Below are positions 7,952 to 17,151 of a DNA stretch of 64,000 nucleotides, piece by piece. The position numbers were made by a program, and so were the translations under genes. The notes under the pieces are model-generated. The model was not told the origin of the DNA, ran no database searches, and saw only the letters and a list, made by a program, of their open reading frames with translations. Origin of the DNA: Wenyingzhuangia heitensis (GTDB lineage Bacteria > Bacteroidota > Bacteroidia > Flavobacteriales > Flavobacteriaceae); contig NZ_JAASQL010000001.1 of assembly GCF_011762155.1 (NCBI RefSeq), positions 1,240,001 through 1,304,000 of the forward strand, written 5' to 3'. The first letter of the stretch is position 1. Each line of letters starts with the position of its first letter.

Positions 7952-9673
7952 ATGAAACAATATTTCCCTATTTTAAATTGGTTGCCTAATTATAAAAGAG
8001 CATTTATTTATGGTGATGTTGTTGCGGGTATTACTGTAGGTATTTTGTTAATACCACAAGGAATGGCCTATGCTATGATTGCAGGTTTACCTCCTGTTTT
8101 TGGATTGTATGCTGCTTTAATGCCACAGGTAATTTATGCTATAATGGGAACTTCTAGACAGTTGTCTGTAGGTCCCGTAGCTATGGATTCTTTATTGGTA
8201 GCCGCAAGTTTAGGAACTTTAAGTGTTACAGGAATAGAGAATTATATTGCAATGGCAATATTTTTGTCCTTATTTATGGGAGTTTTTCAGTTGTTGCTAG
8301 GAGTTTTAAGATTGGGTTTTTTAGTTAATTTTTTATCAAAACCTGTAATTAGTGGTTTTACATCGGCAGCGGCTATTGTAATAGGATTAAGTCAGTTAAA
8401 ACATTTTTTAGGAATTTCTATACATGGGAGTTCTAAATTACATTTGTTATTAACAGAAGTTTTTATACATCTGTCAGAAACACAATTAATAACCTTATTG
8501 ATTAGCTTTTTGGGAATAGTAGTAATTGTATTGTTAAAAAAATATTTACCTAAGATACCATCAGCATTGGTTGTGGTTGTTTTAGGAACATTTGCTGTTT
8601 ATTTTTTTGATTTGCATCTGCTAGGAGTTAAAATTGTGGGAAACATTCCTAAAGGATTGCCTTCTTTTAAATTTCCGAGCCTTCAAAATATTCCATTTTC
8701 AGAATTAACACCTTTGGCATTAACCTTAGCGTTGGTTGCTTATATGGAGGCCATTTCGGTCTCTAAATCTTTAGAAGAGAATGAAGAAAATTATCATGTA
8801 GATGCCAATCAAGAATTGGTAGCTTTAGGAACTTCTAATATTATAGGTTCATTGTTTCAATCATATCCTACCACAGGAGGTTTTTCTAGAACAGCCGTAA
8901 ACAATCAGGCAGGGGGAAATACAGGTTTTTCTAGCATTGTAAGTGCTTTGGTTATAGGGTTGACATTGTTGTTTTTAACTCCTTTGTTTTATTATCTACC
9001 TAGTGCCGTTTTAGCTTCTATGATTATGGTGGCAGTTTATAAATTAATCGATTTTAAATTACCATTTCAATTGTGGAACCAAAATAGAGATGAGTTTTTT
9101 TTATTGATAGCTACTTTTATCATTACGCTGTTTGTAGGTATTACACAAGGAATTTTAATTGGGATTTTAGCATCATTGGTAGTAATGATTTACAGAACCT
9201 CACAACCACATATTGCTGTGTTGGCAAGAATAGATGGTAGTAATTATTTTAAGAATATAGAAAGGTTTAATGAGCAAGTAAAACATAGAGATGATTTGCT
9301 AATTATACGTTTTGATGCTCAGCTATTTTTTGGAAATAAAGATTTTTTTAAGAAAAAATTAGAGGCATTAATCCACCAAAAAAAGAAAACATTAAAAGCT
9401 GTTATTCTTAATGCGGAATCTATTAGCTATATAGATAGCAGTGCTAATGCAATGTTGATAAAATATATAGAACAATTAAAAGGGCAAAATATTCAATTTT
9501 TTATTACAGGAGCTATTGGTCCTACTAGAGATGTTTTGTTTAACAATGGACTGATAGCAGTTTTAGGGAAGGAAAGTTTATTTGTACGAACTTATGAAGC
9601 TGTAGATTGTTTTGACGGGATTATTTGTAAAGATGATTTGCAAAACAAAATATGCCAGCAAACAGTAAAATAG
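7952..9673 (+). CDS. SulP-family inorganic anion transporter with STAS domain
   Basis: This 573-residue inner-membrane transporter has about 10-14 hydrophobic segments up to residue ~415 (for example AGITVGILLIPQGMAYAMIA) and a cytosolic STAS domain at about 430-550. SulP members move sulfate, bicarbonate or other anions, usually with sodium or protons. The signature SYPTTGGFSRTAVN (about 309-322) is typical of the family. It has its own sulfur-type operator promoter and sits just upstream of the persulfide dioxygenase/rhodanese genes. A role in taking up or expelling sulfate or a related oxyanion is therefore inferred; bicarbonate cannot be excluded. Confidence 0.88.
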   Translation: MKQYFPILNWLPNYKRAFIYGDVVAGITVGILLIPQGMAYAMIAGLPPVFGLYAALMPQVIYAIMGTSRQLSVGPVAMDSLLVAASLGTLSVTGIENYIAMAIFLSLFMGVFQLLLGVLRLGFLVNFLSKPVISGFTSAAAIVIGLSQLKHFLGISIHGSSKLHLLLTEVFIHLSETQLITLLISFLGIVVIVLLKKYLPKIPSALVVVVLGTFAVYFFDLHLLGVKIVGNIPKGLPSFKFPSLQNIPFSELTPLALTLALVAYMEAISVSKSLEENEENYHVDANQELVALGTSNIIGSLFQSYPTTGGFSRTAVNNQAGGNTGFSSIVSALVIGLTLLFLTPLFYYLPSAVLASMIMVAVYKLIDFKLPFQLWNQNRDEFFLLIATFIITLFVGITQGILIGILASLVVMIYRTSQPHIAVLARIDGSNYFKNIERFNEQVKHRDDLLIIRFDAQLFFGNKDFFKKKLEALIHQKKKTLKAVILNAESISYIDSSANAMLIKYIEQLKGQNIQFFITGAIGPTRDVLFNNGLIAVLGKESLFVRTYEAVDCFDGIICKDDLQNKICQQTVK

Positions 9674-9676
9674 AGT

Positions 9677-9720
9677 ATAACTTATGTTACTGTAGTTAAG
9701 TAAAAACCAACGTATTTTTG
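9677..9720 (+). promoter_or_regulatory. Promoter of the persulfide dioxygenase gene with operator copy 2
   Basis: The near-palindrome ATAAC-TTAT-GTTAC (9677-9690) lies 22 nt upstream of a -7 box TATTTTTG (9713-9720). Spacing and flanks (AGTATAAC...GTTACTGT) match the SulP promoter. The -7 box overlaps a TTG that could be mistaken for a start codon, which supports the ATG at 9742 as the real start. Confidence 0.72.
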
Positions 9721-9741
9721 AAATACAAAAAAGTAGAAAAA

Positions 9742-11148
9742 ATGAAAATAGAACAAATTTATACAGGGTGTTTGGCTCAAGGAGCTTATTATATAGAAAG
9801 TAATGGAGAGGTAGCAATTATAGATCCGTTAAGAGAGGTACAACCTTACATTGATATGGCTACCAAAAACAACGCTAGCATTACGTATATTTTTGAAACT
9901 CATTTTCATGCAGATTTTGTAAGCGGACATGTAACATTATCAAAAAAAACAGGAGCACCTATTGTGTATGGTCCTAATGCAAATCCAACTTTTGATGCAA
10001 TTATAGCAAAAGATCAGCAAGAATTTAAAGTGGGAAATGTAACTCTTGTTACTTTGCACACACCGGGGCATACTATGGAATCTACCACTTATTTGTTAAA
10101 GGATGAAAATGGAGAAGATTATGCTTTGTTTACAGGAGATACTTTGTTTTTAGGAGATGTAGGTAGACCAGATTTAGCTCAAAAAGCAGCAGACATGACT
10201 CAAGACCAACTAGCCGCAACTTTGTATAAAAGTTTACGAACTAAAATAATGCCGTTGTCCAATGATTTAATTATTTATCCAGGACATGGAGCAGGTTCTG
10301 CTTGTGGAAAAAACTTAAGTAAAGAAACCAAAGGAACTTTAGGAGATCAAAAAAAGAATAATTATGCGTTAAGAGCAGATATGACCGAAGCTGAGTTTGT
10401 AAAAGAAGTAACAGAAGGTTTGTTGCCTCCTCCACAATATTTTCCTTTAAATGTTAAAATGAACAAAGAGGGGTATGAAGATATTGCTGAAGTAATAAAA
10501 CAAGGTACACATGGGCTGTCTCCAGAAGAATTAGAACAATTGGCAAACGAAGCAGGTGCTTTGGTATTGGATGTTAGGTCTCAAGAAGAATTTGCAAAAG
10601 GACACATTCCTCAATCTATATTTATAGGTATTGATGGTAGTTTTGCTCCATGGGTTGGTGCTTTAATAGGTGATGTAAAGCAACCAATTGTATTGGTAAT
10701 TCCAGAAGGTAGAGAAGAAGAAACTATTACAAGATTGTCTCGTGTAGGTTTTGACAATACTTTAGGATATTTAAAAGGCGGATTTAAAACTTGGGTACAA
10801 TCAGGAAGAGAATATGATATGGTTCGTCAAATAACGGCAGCTGCCTTAGAAACAATTATAAATAAAGAAACTCCAGTTTTTGATGTACGAAAAAACAGTG
10901 AATTTTTATCGGAAAGAATAGAGGCTGCAAAAAATACTCCTTTAGATGATTTAAACAATCATTTAAATGAATTTCCATCAGAAGAAAACTTTTATATCCA
11001 CTGTGCAGGAGGTTATAGAAGTATGATTGCTGCTTCTATTTTAAAAAGTAGAGGAATTCATAATTTTGTAGATATTGCAGGTGGTTTTGCAAAAATTAAA
11101 GAATCTACAATTCCTAAAACGGCATATGTTTGCCCGTCAACATTATAA
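9742..11148 (+). CDS. CstB-like persulfide dioxygenase with pseudo-rhodanese and rhodanese domains
   Basis: This 468-residue cytosolic protein has three parts. A metallo-beta-lactamase-fold persulfide dioxygenase occupies about 1-235, with THFHADFVSGH (His54, His56, Asp58), GH110 and TGD133. A rhodanese-like domain at about 260-355 lacks the catalytic cysteine (the loop reads VIPEGREEE). An active-looking rhodanese follows at about 370-455 with Cys421 in HCAGGYRS. The same order occurs in staphylococcal CstB, which turns persulfides into thiosulfate; that is family knowledge, not shown here. The start is the ATG at 9742, because an upstream TTG falls inside the -7 box. It is followed after three bases by a small rhodanese gene, so the two are co-transcribed. 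Confidence 0.88.
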   Translation: MKIEQIYTGCLAQGAYYIESNGEVAIIDPLREVQPYIDMATKNNASITYIFETHFHADFVSGHVTLSKKTGAPIVYGPNANPTFDAIIAKDQQEFKVGNVTLVTLHTPGHTMESTTYLLKDENGEDYALFTGDTLFLGDVGRPDLAQKAADMTQDQLAATLYKSLRTKIMPLSNDLIIYPGHGAGSACGKNLSKETKGTLGDQKKNNYALRADMTEAEFVKEVTEGLLPPPQYFPLNVKMNKEGYEDIAEVIKQGTHGLSPEELEQLANEAGALVLDVRSQEEFAKGHIPQSIFIGIDGSFAPWVGALIGDVKQPIVLVIPEGREEETITRLSRVGFDNTLGYLKGGFKTWVQSGREYDMVRQITAAALETIINKETPVFDVRKNSEFLSERIEAAKNTPLDDLNNHLNEFPSEENFYIHCAGGYRSMIAASILKSRGIHNFVDIAGGFAKIKESTIPKTAYVCPSTL

Positions 11149-11151
11149 AAG

Positions 11152-11532
11152 ATGAAACAAATAATTTATATCATTATAGCGGCTATTATAGTTGTATGGT
11201 TTGTATTTCAAAAATTTAAAGAACATCAATTAAAAGAAAGTAGATTGTCTGTTATAGAGTTTAAAAAAGCTTTGAGGCAAGATAAAATTCAGATTGTTGA
11301 TGTAAGAACCGTAAAAGAATTTAATACAGGCCATATTAAGAATGCAATAAATATAAATGTATTGTCTCAAAATAAATTTAAAGAACAAATAGAAACTTTA
11401 GATAAAAATAAACCAACCTATATTTATTGTCGTTCTGGTAAAAGGAGTTTAAAAGCTCTAGACCAAATGTTAAATAGCGGTTTTGTAAATATTTACGATT
11501 TAAAAGGAGGATATATAGAATGGTTAAAATAA
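11152..11532 (+). CDS. Membrane-anchored single-domain rhodanese
   Basis: This 126-residue protein has an N-terminal transmembrane helix (about 3-20, IIYIIIAAIIVVWFVF), then one rhodanese domain with VDVRTVKEFNTGHI and the active-site loop YCRSGKRS (Cys93). It should transfer sulfane sulfur to an acceptor, at the membrane. Its start lies three bases after the stop of the persulfide dioxygenase gene, so it belongs to that transcript and probably works on the same sulfur pool. No terminator is obvious directly downstream. Confidence 0.88.
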   Translation: MKQIIYIIIAAIIVVWFVFQKFKEHQLKESRLSVIEFKKALRQDKIQIVDVRTVKEFNTGHIKNAININVLSQNKFKEQIETLDKNKPTYIYCRSGKRSLKALDQMLNSGFVNIYDLKGGYIEWLK

Positions 11533-11788
11533 TCACTTTATTAATAATTTGATTTTTTTTAACCTATTTCTTTAAGTTTTTTGTTTTTTTTTAATGTGTT
11601 TTTTGAAGTATGTTTGGTTTTTGGTAGGAGTGACAACTAGATGTAAACTGTACAAATTGGATATAAATAGCTGAAATTGCTTTAAATCAGAGTTTCGTGT
11701 TTATTAAAAATATACTCAAAACCATTTGTGTCTAATAAGTGAGTTGTTGTTTGCTAGTTTTATAAAACTAACCAAACAAACATCTAAA

Positions 11789-14248
11789 ATGAAAAACAAC
11801 TACCTATCTTTTTTTAAGAGAAGAATAGCATTTTGTATCATGCTATTTAGCACAATACTGTCTTTTGCCGCAGAAATACACGTTTCCAAAACGGGTGTAA
11901 ATGCACCTACAGGAAGAGGAGCTTCTTCTAATCCTTATAAAACCATTAGCTATGTTTTTGATAACAATTTAATTAGTAATGGAGATATAGTGGTTATTCA
12001 TGCAGGAGTGTATAGAGAAACAGTAGTTGTAAATACAAGCGGAGTTACAATTAAACCTTTTGAAGATGACAAGGTAACCATTTCTGGAGCCAATTGGTAT
12101 GGAGATACTAGCTGGCAAGCAGACGGTAGCAGACCTGGAGTTTTTAAAATGACCTTGAATAAAAATGAAGTTGAAACTGATTTTACTCAATTATTTGTAG
12201 ACGGTGTACATCAACAAATAGCAAGATTTCCCAACAATACAACAGCTGTTAAAAACTATATTTCTGGTAGTAATAAAGAAATGATGAATCCATTGGATCA
12301 AAAAAGTGGTTTTGCAGTGTTGTTAAATGCAAGCAAACCAGCAGGAACCAATGCAACAGGTCAAGTAACTTTTTCTTGGCATGATGGAACTCCTAAATTA
12401 CCAAATGTAACTTTTACCAACGAAGCCATTGTAAGAGGGTTTATTGGAAAATTGAGAAATAATATTTTTTCATACTCTCAAGATGGAGGACAGGTTACTA
12501 GAGCAAGTGGGAATAATGATAGAATGGTGACTTTTAAATCTTTTAATGAGCAAGGGAATTCATGGGGAAAAACAGATGCTTATTCAGCACCAGAAGGTTT
12601 TGGATACATTATGGATTTATCGGTGTTAGATTATGAAGGAGAATGGTTTTACAAACAAACAGAAAACACTTTATATTATAAGCCTGTAGGAGGAACCGTA
12701 ACTGGAAAAAACTTTGAGGTTAAAAAAAGAAAATATGCATTAAAGGTAGAAGCCAATAACGTAACTATTGAAAAAATACATGTTAAAGCGGCTACTATGG
12801 AGGTTAAAAATGCACAAAACTTAACCGTTAGCAATTGCAGTTTTACGTATTTATTTCCATACCATTACAGAAGAACTTATGGTGTTTTAAAAGAAGGGAT
12901 TGTGTTAGGTAATGCAGACAATACTACTTTTGAAAGTTGTTATATTGGCCATACTTGGGGAAGCGGAATTGTTGTAGAACCAGGATCTGATAATACTGTT
13001 ATAAACAATTCTATTATAGAAGATATTGGTTGGATGGGACAATTTACCGTGTCGTTATTAAATAACGGAAACAATACACAAATTACAAACAATACGTTTG
13101 GTAGAGCTTCTCGTTTTCATATTAGAACCACAGAATCAGTTTACACAAAAATTACAGATAATGATTTTTATGAAGCTATGGCTATGGGAGAAGATGCAGG
13201 GTCTATTATGTTTACAAGTACTGGTAAATCAGCACAGTTAAATATGAACGGAACCTTAATTGCTTGGAATAGAATTCATGATTTAAGAGGAATTCCAGCC
13301 TATGATACTACACCAATATACAAAAGGCAAAAAGTTGTTGCGTTGTATTTAGAAGATGTAGACAATTATACTGTACATCATAATATAGTTTACAATATAA
13401 AAGGGGATACTTATACAAGTAAAAGATTACAAAGTGATGGAGTGACACCTGAGTATACAGAAAGTAAAGGTGATGTTATGTACTTAGGTCCTAGAAACAG
13501 AAACCTAACAAGAAAAATGTATTACTACAACAATACAGCTTGGAACTACGATAATTTTTTAACTTTTTGGCAACATGATGGTGGAGGTGTAAACGATTTA
13601 CAATACAAAAACAATATTTTAATGAGCGGAAAACCTAGTTTGGTAGGTAGTATTTCTGAAACTAGTTTGTATAACTTTTCACAAGCGATAGCAGTAGCTC
13701 CTTTAAATTATAATGTAACTACAGAACAAATTAAATACGTAAGCAGTGCAGCAGATCATTATCAAGATGCTGCTAACGGAAATTTTAGATTAAAATCTAG
13801 TTCGACATACAATTCTGGAGGTGTCACAATTGCTAATATTACTTCAGAAACAGATCCTACAATTGGAGCGTGGGAAGGAAGTAACAATTGGTGGAAAGAA
13901 AGAGTTTTTAATGCAGGGTCAAATTTAACCAATGCATCTTTTGATAGTTTGGCAAACCCAAATAGTGGTTTGAGTGTTGATGATTTTAAGGATTTTGACA
14001 AGCAGTTGGAGGTATATCCTAACCCGTTTAAAGATCAATTAAATATTGTTTTTGGAACCGATGTTAAAGATGCAACTGAAGTATTGATAACTATTGTAAG
14101 TTTTAATGGTAGTGTAGTATTGTCTCAAAAAATGAAGGTAGCACAAGGGATAGAAAATTCTATAAATACTTCTTTTTTAGCTTCTGGAATTTATTTGTTA
14201 GAAATTAAATATAAGGGAGGGATAATCTTTAAAAAAATAATGAAATAA
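11789..14248 (+). CDS. Secreted right-handed beta-helix protein, copy A, with T9SS sorting domain
   Basis: I take the ATG at 11789 as the start because it opens a proper signal peptide (MKNNYLSFFKRRIAFCIMLF..., cleavage near SFAAE); this gives 819 residues. The N-terminal part (EIHVSKTG, SNPYKTISY, HAGVYRETV) is the opening of a DUF1565/pectin-lyase-like right-handed beta-helix. Asn-rich rungs follow to about residue 600. The last ~80 residues are a T9SS type A sorting domain (VYPNPFKDQLN...). The fold is common to polysaccharide lyases and some glycoside hydrolases; I cannot assign a family or substrate. It is a close paralogue of the next gene and lies upstream of the beta-glucan locus. Confidence 0.8.
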   Translation: MKNNYLSFFKRRIAFCIMLFSTILSFAAEIHVSKTGVNAPTGRGASSNPYKTISYVFDNNLISNGDIVVIHAGVYRETVVVNTSGVTIKPFEDDKVTISGANWYGDTSWQADGSRPGVFKMTLNKNEVETDFTQLFVDGVHQQIARFPNNTTAVKNYISGSNKEMMNPLDQKSGFAVLLNASKPAGTNATGQVTFSWHDGTPKLPNVTFTNEAIVRGFIGKLRNNIFSYSQDGGQVTRASGNNDRMVTFKSFNEQGNSWGKTDAYSAPEGFGYIMDLSVLDYEGEWFYKQTENTLYYKPVGGTVTGKNFEVKKRKYALKVEANNVTIEKIHVKAATMEVKNAQNLTVSNCSFTYLFPYHYRRTYGVLKEGIVLGNADNTTFESCYIGHTWGSGIVVEPGSDNTVINNSIIEDIGWMGQFTVSLLNNGNNTQITNNTFGRASRFHIRTTESVYTKITDNDFYEAMAMGEDAGSIMFTSTGKSAQLNMNGTLIAWNRIHDLRGIPAYDTTPIYKRQKVVALYLEDVDNYTVHHNIVYNIKGDTYTSKRLQSDGVTPEYTESKGDVMYLGPRNRNLTRKMYYYNNTAWNYDNFLTFWQHDGGGVNDLQYKNNILMSGKPSLVGSISETSLYNFSQAIAVAPLNYNVTTEQIKYVSSAADHYQDAANGNFRLKSSSTYNSGGVTIANITSETDPTIGAWEGSNNWWKERVFNAGSNLTNASFDSLANPNSGLSVDDFKDFDKQLEVYPNPFKDQLNIVFGTDVKDATEVLITIVSFNGSVVLSQKMKVAQGIENSINTSFLASGIYLLEIKYKGGIIFKKIMK

Positions 14249-14579
14249 TTTTTTTAAAATTCAGTTTCAACTAGGTTCGTTATATTTCTTGTGTGATAGA
14301 TAAATGTTATTGTTTGTTTTTTGTTGTTTTAGGTGATATATAGATAATTTTATAGTTGTTTTTGTAAAGATATTTTAAATTAATTGTCTTTTTATTAATA
14401 TATGTTGTTTTGGGTTTGTGTTCTAAACTAGACATCAACTCTACAAAGGATACAATATTGCGTATTAACAGATAAAAAAAGGCTTTGGAGTTTACATAAA
14501 TTATACTCTAGACATGTGTAGCTAATAAATTAAGAGTTGTTTGCTAGTTTTAGCAAACTAATCAAAATAAATAGTTACA
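14249..14579. other. Non-coding leader of beta-helix copy B, duplicated from copy A
   Basis: No gene is visible in these 331 bases. They resemble the region upstream of copy A (about 11630-11788). Shared pieces are AACTAGAnnTnAACTnTACAAA followed by GGATA, TATACTC a little further on, CTAATAA, and GAGTTGTT...TTTGCTAGTTTT just before the gene. The last piece forms a small hairpin in both leaders. The duplication thus included the regulatory region. Confidence 0.55.
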
Positions 14580-17057
14580 ATGAATTACAACTACCATGTG
14601 TTTTTTAAGAAAAAATTACCCTTATATGTATTACTCTTTATTAGTTTTATTTCTTTTTCAGCTAATATCCATGTAGCAAAAACGGGAACTGATGCTTTAA
14701 CAGATAGAGGAACTTCATCGGCTCCCTATAAAACAATTAACTATGTGTTTAATAATGGTTTAATTAGCCCAGGTGATCATTTAGTATTGCATGAGGGAGT
14801 TTATAGAGAAACCATTATAGCAACAGTTAATAACATTACTATTAGACCCAAAGATGGAGATAAAGTAATTGTTTCTGGTGCCAATTGGTATGGAGATTCT
14901 AGTTGGAGTGACACGGACGGTGATGGAATTTTTGAATTAGCTTTAAGTACAAATCAGGTTGAAACTAAGTTTACACAACTTATAGTAGAGGGACAGCATA
15001 AACAAATTGCAAGATTTCCTAACAATACCTCTGCTTATAAAAATTATATTATTGGTTCTAACCGAGAAATGATGGATCCTAGAGATCAAAGTACTGGTTT
15101 TGCAGTATTGTTAAACGGAAGTAAACCTGCAGGAGTAAATCAAACAGGTCAAATAACTTTTTCTTGGCATAACGGAACTCCTAAACTGCCAGATGTAACA
15201 TTTACAAATGAAGCTATTGTAAGAGGTTTTATAGGAAAGTTGAGAAACAATATTTTTTCATACTCTCAAGACGGGGGACAAGTTACAAGAGCTCCTGGAG
15301 GCAATGATAGAATGGTTACTTTTAAATCGTTAAATACTCAAGGAAATGTTTGGGGAGGAGATGCTGCGGTAGGTCAACCTGAAGGTTTTGGTTATGTAAT
15401 GGATTTATCTGTATTAGACTATGAGGGAGAGTGGTTCTGGAAAAAAACAGAAAATAAAATGTATTACAAGCCTGAGGGAGGAACCGTTTCTGGTAAAAAT
15501 TTCGAAATTCAAAGAAGACAATATGTATTAAAAGTACAAGCAAATAATGTTACTGTAGAAAATATAAATTTTAAAGTAGGAGAGGTTGAGCTAAAAAATG
15601 CAAATGCAACAACAATAAGCAATTGCTCATTTACTTATTTATCACCTTATCAATACAGAAGAACATATGGTTCTTTTAGACAAGGGATTTTATTAAACAA
15701 TGCAGATAACACTACTTTTGATAGTTGTTATATTGGGCATACTTGGGGAAGTGGAATTATTATTTTAAAAGGTTCCGATAACTCTATTGTTAATAATTGT
15801 TACATAGAGGATATTGGATGGATGGGACAGTTTACCATTGCTGTAGAAAATAATGGTAACAATACCCAGATAACTAAAAACACATTTGGAAAAGCATCAC
15901 GTTTTCATATAAGAACTACAGAGTCTGTATACGCAAAAATTGTAGATAATGATTTTTATGGAGCTATGTCTTTAGGAGAAGATGCAGGAGCTATTATGTT
16001 TACCAGTACAGGAAAATCAGAGGCTTTAAATATGCAAGGCACTGTAATAGCGTGGAATAAAATTCATGGAATGAAAGGAATTCCTGCTTATGATCCGCAA
16101 GATTATAGTAATAAAAAATACCTGATTTCCTTTTATTTAGAGGACTCTGAGAATTATACAGTACATCATAATTTAACGTATGATAATAATGATGAATATA
16201 CAAGTGTAAGGTTAGATGGTAGTGGAAACCCTGAAAGTACAAGAAATATTAATGCGGTGGCTTATATGGGACCAAGAACTAAAACATTAACCCGAAAAAT
16301 GAATTATTACAACAATACTTTTTGGGACTATAGTCGTTTTATTAGTTTTTGGCAAACAGGAGGAGGTGTTAATTCCTTAGAAATGAAAAATAACTTGTAT
16401 GTAAATGACAAAGAAAATTATATTGATGCAGGTGCAGGACAAGCAAATAAATTATATAAGTCCGATTTTTATGAGTTTACACAAGCTGCTGATGATGCTC
16501 CTTATAATGTAAGTATTGTAAGTGCTAAAAATAGAGCTGTTTCAGAAACAAATCCGGGAGCACATTATGTAGATGCAGTAAATGGAAATCTTAGATTGAT
16601 ATTAGGTTCCACATACAATAATGGAGGTGATGTTATTTCTGGAATTACTACAGAAGCAAATCCAACTATTGGAGCTTGGGAAGGAGAGGCAAATTGGCAA
16701 AAAGAGAGAGTTTTTAATGCAGGGTCAAGTTTAACCAATGCATCTTTTGATAGTTTGGCAAATCCTAGTAATAGTGGTTTAAATATTGATGATTTAAAAG
16801 AGGCTAAACAACAAATTAGTGTATCTCCTAACCCGTTTAAAAATCAATTAGGGATTACTTTAGGTACAGAGATTAAAGCAGGTGCTGAGGTGCTTATAAC
16901 AATTCTTGATTTTAATGGTAGTGTTGTCTTTTCTCAAAAAATTAAAGCAAAAAAAGAAACAGAAAATTATATAAATACTACTTTTTTAGCTTCGGGAGTT
17001 TACCTTTTAGAAATCAAATACAAAGAAGGAAGAGTGCTAAAAAAAATAATAAAGTAG
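14580..17057 (+). CDS. Secreted right-handed beta-helix protein, copy B, with T9SS sorting domain
   Basis: This 825-residue protein has a signal peptide ending near SFSANIH, a DUF1565-like start (HVAKTGTDALTDRG, SAPYKTINY, HEGVYRETI), a long beta-helix and a T9SS C-terminal domain (VSPNPFKNQLG...). It shares long, nearly identical stretches with copy A, for example TNEAIVRGFIGKLRNN and SRFHIRTTESVYAKI, and the same C-terminal linker (NAGSSLTNASFDSLANP). It is therefore a tandem duplicate with moderate divergence. Both should be exported to the cell surface. A carbohydrate-active role is inferred from fold and context; no catalytic residues can be named. A terminator follows. Confidence 0.8.
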   Translation: MNYNYHVFFKKKLPLYVLLFISFISFSANIHVAKTGTDALTDRGTSSAPYKTINYVFNNGLISPGDHLVLHEGVYRETIIATVNNITIRPKDGDKVIVSGANWYGDSSWSDTDGDGIFELALSTNQVETKFTQLIVEGQHKQIARFPNNTSAYKNYIIGSNREMMDPRDQSTGFAVLLNGSKPAGVNQTGQITFSWHNGTPKLPDVTFTNEAIVRGFIGKLRNNIFSYSQDGGQVTRAPGGNDRMVTFKSLNTQGNVWGGDAAVGQPEGFGYVMDLSVLDYEGEWFWKKTENKMYYKPEGGTVSGKNFEIQRRQYVLKVQANNVTVENINFKVGEVELKNANATTISNCSFTYLSPYQYRRTYGSFRQGILLNNADNTTFDSCYIGHTWGSGIIILKGSDNSIVNNCYIEDIGWMGQFTIAVENNGNNTQITKNTFGKASRFHIRTTESVYAKIVDNDFYGAMSLGEDAGAIMFTSTGKSEALNMQGTVIAWNKIHGMKGIPAYDPQDYSNKKYLISFYLEDSENYTVHHNLTYDNNDEYTSVRLDGSGNPESTRNINAVAYMGPRTKTLTRKMNYYNNTFWDYSRFISFWQTGGGVNSLEMKNNLYVNDKENYIDAGAGQANKLYKSDFYEFTQAADDAPYNVSIVSAKNRAVSETNPGAHYVDAVNGNLRLILGSTYNNGGDVISGITTEANPTIGAWEGEANWQKERVFNAGSSLTNASFDSLANPSNSGLNIDDLKEAKQQISVSPNPFKNQLGITLGTEIKAGAEVLITILDFNGSVVFSQKIKAKKETENYINTTFLASGVYLLEIKYKEGRVLKKIIK

Positions 17058-17087
17058 CATTTAAAAGGAAAATTTAGATTAAATATT

Positions 17088-17120
17088 AAAAAGAGCTATA
17101 CTATATAGCTCTTTTTTTAT
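17088..17120 (+). terminator. Terminator after beta-helix copy B
   Basis: The stem AAAAAGAGCTATA / TATAGCTCTTTTT followed by T residues separates the beta-helix pair from the sensor/regulator gene. Confidence 0.85.
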
Positions 17121-17151
17121 ATTTTAATATTTCTTCTAAATACTTATACAA

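Noticed and set aside
9718-9741. Possible eight-codon N-terminal extension of the persulfide dioxygenase from a TTG
   Set aside because: The TTG is part of the -7 box TATTTTTG, so it would not be in the mRNA; the ATG at 9742 begins the family's usual N-terminus.
11726-11788. Upstream extension of beta-helix copy A
   Set aside because: The signal peptide starts at the ATG at 11789, and the upstream bases match the non-coding leader of copy B.
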